Below, in pieces: positions 30,567 through 33,590 of a DNA stretch of 33,590 bases. The notes under the pieces are model-generated. The model saw only the letters and a list, made by a program, of their open reading frames with translations, was not told the origin of the DNA and searched no databases. Made by a program: the position numbers and the translations under genes. Source of the stretch: Streptomyces humi (GTDB taxonomy: Bacteria; Actinomycetota; Actinomycetes; Streptomycetales; Streptomycetaceae); the NCBI RefSeq assembly GCF_001005085.2, contig NZ_LBMU02000094.1, positions 1-33,590 on the forward strand, read 5' to 3'. Every line of letters begins with the position of its first letter. The first letter of the stretch is position 1.

Positions 30567-32753
30567 TCAGCCGTTGCGCTTCCAGCGCGGCTTGTCGTCG
30601 CGGCGCCCGAAGGAGCCGGAGGACGAACCGCGGTGGTCGTCACGACGGCCGAACGGACGGTCGTGGCCCGGACGGTCGTGGCCGGGGCGGTCGTGACCAC
30701 CGCTGCGGAAGCCCGGACGGTCGTCACGGCGGTCGCGGTTGAACGGACGGTCGCTGCCACGGTGGCCACCGCGCTCGTCACGGCGGAAGCCGCCACGGTC
30801 GTCACGGCGCTCGAAGGAACGGCCACCGCGGTCGTCACGGTCCCGGTCGAAAGAGCGGCCACCACGGTCGTCGCGACGCTCGAAGGAGCGGCCGCCACGG
30901 TCGTCACGGCGGTCGTCGCGACGCTCGAAGGAACGGCCGCCACGGTCGTCACGGCGGTCGCGGTTGAACGGACGGTCGGTGCGGTCGCGGTCACGGTCGA
31001 AGGAACGGCCACCACGGTCGTCCCGACGGTCGTCACGACGCTCGAAACCGCGGTCGCGGTTTTCGCGGCGCTCGAAGGGGCGGCCACCACGGTCGTCACG
31101 GCGGTCGCGGTTGAACGGACGGTCGGTGCGGTCGCGGTCACGGTCGAAGGAACGGCCACCACGGTCGTCCCGACGGTCGTCACGACGCTCGAAGCCACGG
31201 TCACGGCTGTCACGGGCCGCCGGAACCTCGGGCTGCGCCTCCACCGCGGTCTCCTCGACCACGGCCTCGGCCTCGGCCTGCGCCTCGGCGACCGCCGCCT
31301 CCGGGTCGTCGCCGCGCTCGCGGGCGGCACGGGCGACCAGGCGGTCGGCCTCCTCGCGCAGTTCCACGGCCCGGCGCTGCGCCCGCTCCAGCTGCTTGGT
31401 CAGCTGGGAGACCTCACGCTCGGCCTGCTGCGCCGCGTTGCCCGCGGACTCGGCCTGCACCTCGGTCATGGAACGGGCGCCGGTGATCTCCGCGACCTCC
31501 GGCTCGAACGCCGTACCGGAGTTGATGATGTGACGCGAGGCGTCGACGCCCGCGTCCTCCATCAGCCGGAAGATCTGGCGCCGCTGGTGCGGCAGGGAGA
31601 GGGAGACGACCGTGCCGGTGCGGCCCGCGCGGGCGGTACGGCCGGCCCGGTGCAGGTAGTCCTTGTGGTCGCCGGCCGGGTCCACGTTCAGGACCAGGTC
31701 GATGCCGTCGACGTGGATGCCGCGCGCGGCGACGTCGGTGGCGACGAGGACGTTGACGTAGCCGTCCTTGAAGTCGGCGAGGGTCCGGGTCCGGGCGCCC
31801 TGGGTCATGCCGCCGTGCAGCGCGTCGGCCTTCACACCGGCGTCGCGCAGCTGCTCGGCGACGCGGTCGGCGCCCAGCTGGGTGCGGACGAAGATGATCG
31901 TGCGGCCCTTGCGGGAGGCGATCGCGGCGGTGACCGGAGCCTTGTCCTTGGGCTTCACGATCAGGATGTGGTGGGACATGGTCGTGACCGCGCCCTGGGC
32001 CGCGTCCACCTCGTGGGAGACGGGGTTGTTCAGGTAGCGCTCGACCAGGGTCTGGATCTCGTTCTCCATGGTCGCGGAGAAGAGCATGCGCTGGCCGCCG
32101 GCCGGGACCTGGTCGAGCAGCTCGGTGACCTCGGGCAGGAAGCCCAGGTCCGACATCTGGTCGGCCTCGTCGAGGACGGTGATCTGGACGTCCTCGAGGG
32201 AGCAGGCGCCGCGGTTGATGATGTCGCGCAGCCGGCCGGGGGTCGCGACCAGGATGTCCACGCCGCGCTCCAGGGCGTAGATCTGGTTGCCCATGGACGT
32301 ACCGCCGCAGACGACCTTCATCTTCAGGCCGAGGACGTCGCCGTAGGGCTGGAGCGCGTCGGCGACCTGCATCGCCAGCTCGCGCGTGGGGGTCAGGATG
32401 ACGGCACGCGGCCGCTTCTTCTCGGTGCGGCCGCCGGCCAGCGTGGCCAGGGTGGGCAGACCGAAGGAGAGGGTCTTGCCGGAGCCGGTGCGGCCACGGC
32501 CGAGGATGTCCTTGCCGACCAGGGCGTCCGGGATGGTCGCGGCCTGGATCGGGAAGGGGGTGGTCACGCCGTTCTGCGCGAGCTTGCGCACGACGCCCTC
32601 GGGGAGGCCGAGGTCGGCGAAGGTGGTCTGGGGGGTGGTGTCGGTGGTGTCAGCGGCCTCTTCGGAGGCCTCGGTCGTCAGGTCGTCGTTCTCGAGCTCG
32701 TTCTCGAACTCGTTCTCGGACACGACGAACTGATCAGTACTGGACACGGACAT
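30567..32753 (-). CDS. DEAD-box ATP-dependent RNA helicase with long Arg/Asp/Gly repeat tail
   Basis: 728 aa. An acidic N-terminus (ENEFENELENDD) precedes the helicase core (about 50-410). Core motifs are Q-motif PFPIQ, Walker A GRTGSGKT, PTRELAMQ, DEAD as VLDEADQM, SAT as LFSATM, VLVATDVAARGIHV and HRAGRTARAG. A helical linker (about 455-525) leads to a tail of about 190 residues made of RDDRGGRSF-type repeats. Such helicases remodel RNA in ribosome assembly, mRNA decay and cold response; the charged tail should bind RNA and may favour condensates. The ATG at 32753 has GGAAGG 12 nt upstream, a long gap. The tail contains a 106-bp exact in-frame duplication. Confidence 0.93.
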   Translation of the reverse strand: MSVSSTDQFVVSENEFENELENDDLTTEASEEAADTTDTTPQTTFADLGLPEGVVRKLAQNGVTTPFPIQAATIPDALVGKDILGRGRTGSGKTLSFGLPTLATLAGGRTEKKRPRAVILTPTRELAMQVADALQPYGDVLGLKMKVVCGGTSMGNQIYALERGVDILVATPGRLRDIINRGACSLEDVQITVLDEADQMSDLGFLPEVTELLDQVPAGGQRMLFSATMENEIQTLVERYLNNPVSHEVDAAQGAVTTMSHHILIVKPKDKAPVTAAIASRKGRTIIFVRTQLGADRVAEQLRDAGVKADALHGGMTQGARTRTLADFKDGYVNVLVATDVAARGIHVDGIDLVLNVDPAGDHKDYLHRAGRTARAGRTGTVVSLSLPHQRRQIFRLMEDAGVDASRHIINSGTAFEPEVAEITGARSMTEVQAESAGNAAQQAEREVSQLTKQLERAQRRAVELREEADRLVARAARERGDDPEAAVAEAQAEAEAVVEETAVEAQPEVPAARDSRDRGFERRDDRRDDRGGRSFDRDRDRTDRPFNRDRRDDRGGRPFERRENRDRGFERRDDRRDDRGGRSFDRDRDRTDRPFNRDRRDDRGGRSFERRDDRRDDRGGRSFERRDDRGGRSFDRDRDDRGGRSFERRDDRGGFRRDERGGHRGSDRPFNRDRRDDRPGFRSGGHDRPGHDRPGHDRPFGRRDDHRGSSSGSFGRRDDKPRWKRNG
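30941..31193 (-). repeat. 106-bp exact direct repeat inside the helicase tail
   Basis: Positions 30941-31046 and 31088-31193 are identical, with a period of 147 bp (49 codons), so the reading frame is kept. Shorter copies of the same RDDRGGRSF-coding unit surround it. Confidence 0.9.
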
Positions 32754-33168
32754 GCGAATGCGAAACCTTCCGGAGTCTCTTCGGCACGCGCCCGTCAACT
32801 CCGTGATTCGCTCACGACCGCCTCAATGCGGTCCGCCACGGCAAGGGAGAGTACGCGCCACACGGCGCGCTCTGCGGTGGCGCCGGGCAAATGGGATCAA
32901 ACGATCTACCACCATACGCACCCACCACCCCCCAAGGCAAACCGAGCCCCAATCTCGCAGCTCACAGCGGTACGGCCGGGCAGCGGAGCGAACGGTTCGC
33001 CTCGGTCCCGCGACTCCCGGACCACCGCGCCGACGCACACACCCGTGCCCCGCCGCGACATCCGGACAGCCACACAGACCAGACGCGCTTGCTTACCCCA
33101 CCGCCAACACCGACCCCCACCGACTTCTTCCCGCCCCGCACACCCCCCGGGACCGGCAACCGACCGGC
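32754..33168 (-). promoter_or_regulatory. Long leader and promoter of the helicase gene
   Basis: On the minus strand TTGCCT (32935-32940), 18-bp spacer, TATGGT (32911-32916) predict a start near 32904 and a leader of about 150 nt. The leader contains a perfect hairpin GACCGC-CTCAAT-GCGGTC (32815-32832). A long structured leader suits a temperature- or RNA-controlled helicase gene. The rest (32941-33168) shows no gene. Confidence 0.45.
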
Positions 33169-33590
33169 CCGGTGAGGCGAGGCCGGTATCGCCGGAGGGG
33201 TGGCGAGCGGTGAGGTGGAGGCGGTGCCGCCGGGGACAGTGCCGCCGAGGGCGGTGCCGACAGTGAGTTCGAGGGATAGCGGCGAGGGAAAGCCGCCGGA
33301 CGCCGAGGTCGAGGCGATATCGGCAAGGGCCGGCCGGCGAACGGCGAAGTCGGACGGTATCGCCGAGGAGCGGCCGACCAACGGTGAGGTCGGGCGGTAT
33401 CGCCGAGGAGCGGCCGACCAACGGCGAAGTCGGACGGTATCGCCAAGGAGCAGCCGACCAACGGCGAAGTCGGACGGTATCGCCAAGGAGCAACCGACCA
33501 ACGGCGAAGTCGGACGGTATCGCCAAGGAGCAACCGACCAACGGCGAAGTCGGACGGTATCGCCAAGGAGCAACCGACCAACGGCGAAGT
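33169..33590. repeat. 40-bp minisatellite running off the window end
   Basis: Copies of a 40-bp unit (starts ACGGCGAAGT, ends CAACCGACCA) lie at 33341, 33381, 33421, 33461, 33501, 33541 and 33581 (partial). The units from 33461 on are identical. Those at 33341 and 33381 differ slightly. Earlier, strongly decayed copies can be aligned at 33260 and 33300 and more weakly from about 33169. The 40-bp period is not a multiple of three, so it is not built as protein code. Confidence 0.9.

Noticed and set aside
33093..33581. Protein encoded by the 40-bp repeats on the minus strand
   Set aside because: The 40-bp period cycles through all three frames and the open frames merely reflect repeat composition.
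33169..33590. CRISPR array at the window end
   Set aside because: Units are contiguous 40-bp copies without unique spacers, and no cas genes are seen; it is a tandem minisatellite.

Overview
The window is a stretch of a Streptomyces (or very close actinomycete) chromosome. GC is about 70%, third codon positions are almost all G or C, and GTG/TTG starts are common. The gene set is typically streptomycete: an AfsR-like regulator, a sporulation-associated regulator with a TTA codon, SpoIIE-type phosphatase, an rrn leader with tandem promoters, and a c-di-AMP riboswitch on a cell-wall peptidase. From memory the order resembles the SCO4096-SCO4122 region of S. coelicolor; no search was run.

Left edge (1-400): promoters and leader of a ribosomal RNA operon transcribed leftward, whose 16S gene lies outside the window. 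Next come a divergent MarR/MFS efflux pair (404-2364), a PAS-SpoIIE-ATPase phosphatase (2489-4135), a type II NADH dehydrogenase (4320-5699) and a TetR regulator that is probably AtrA (6125-6889).

Centre (7133-16810): a membrane-anchored fusion ECF sigma factor with a zinc-finger anti-sigma-like module and an outside carbohydrate-binding-like domain. It converges on and overlaps a large AfsR/SARP-family regulator. An orphan asparagine-synthetase-like protein and a bldA-dependent-looking sporulation regulator follow, divergent across a 725-bp gap.

Right-centre (16972-23500): an L-2-hydroxyglutarate oxidase, trmB and a PrsW-type protease run rightward. They meet an aldo/keto reductase and an M23 peptidase running leftward. 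The meeting point holds two back-to-back repeat arrays. The M23 gene is preceded by a c-di-AMP (ydaO) riboswitch, and an initiator tRNA with a strong terminator lies just beyond.

Riboflavin-type module (23578-26130): a fused reductase-deaminase (RibD domains in reverse order), a MarR regulator and a stand-alone GTP cyclohydrolase II. Three copies of one 18-bp palindrome sit in the two promoter regions, so the module looks like a small regulon controlled by its own MarR protein. This is the most system-like find.

Right end (26373-33590): two small unknown genes that may be one gene split by a frameshift, an MFS transporter, tRNA-Lys, an amino-acid permease, and a DEAD-box RNA helicase with a long repetitive Arg/Asp/Gly tail. 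A 40-bp minisatellite runs off the window.
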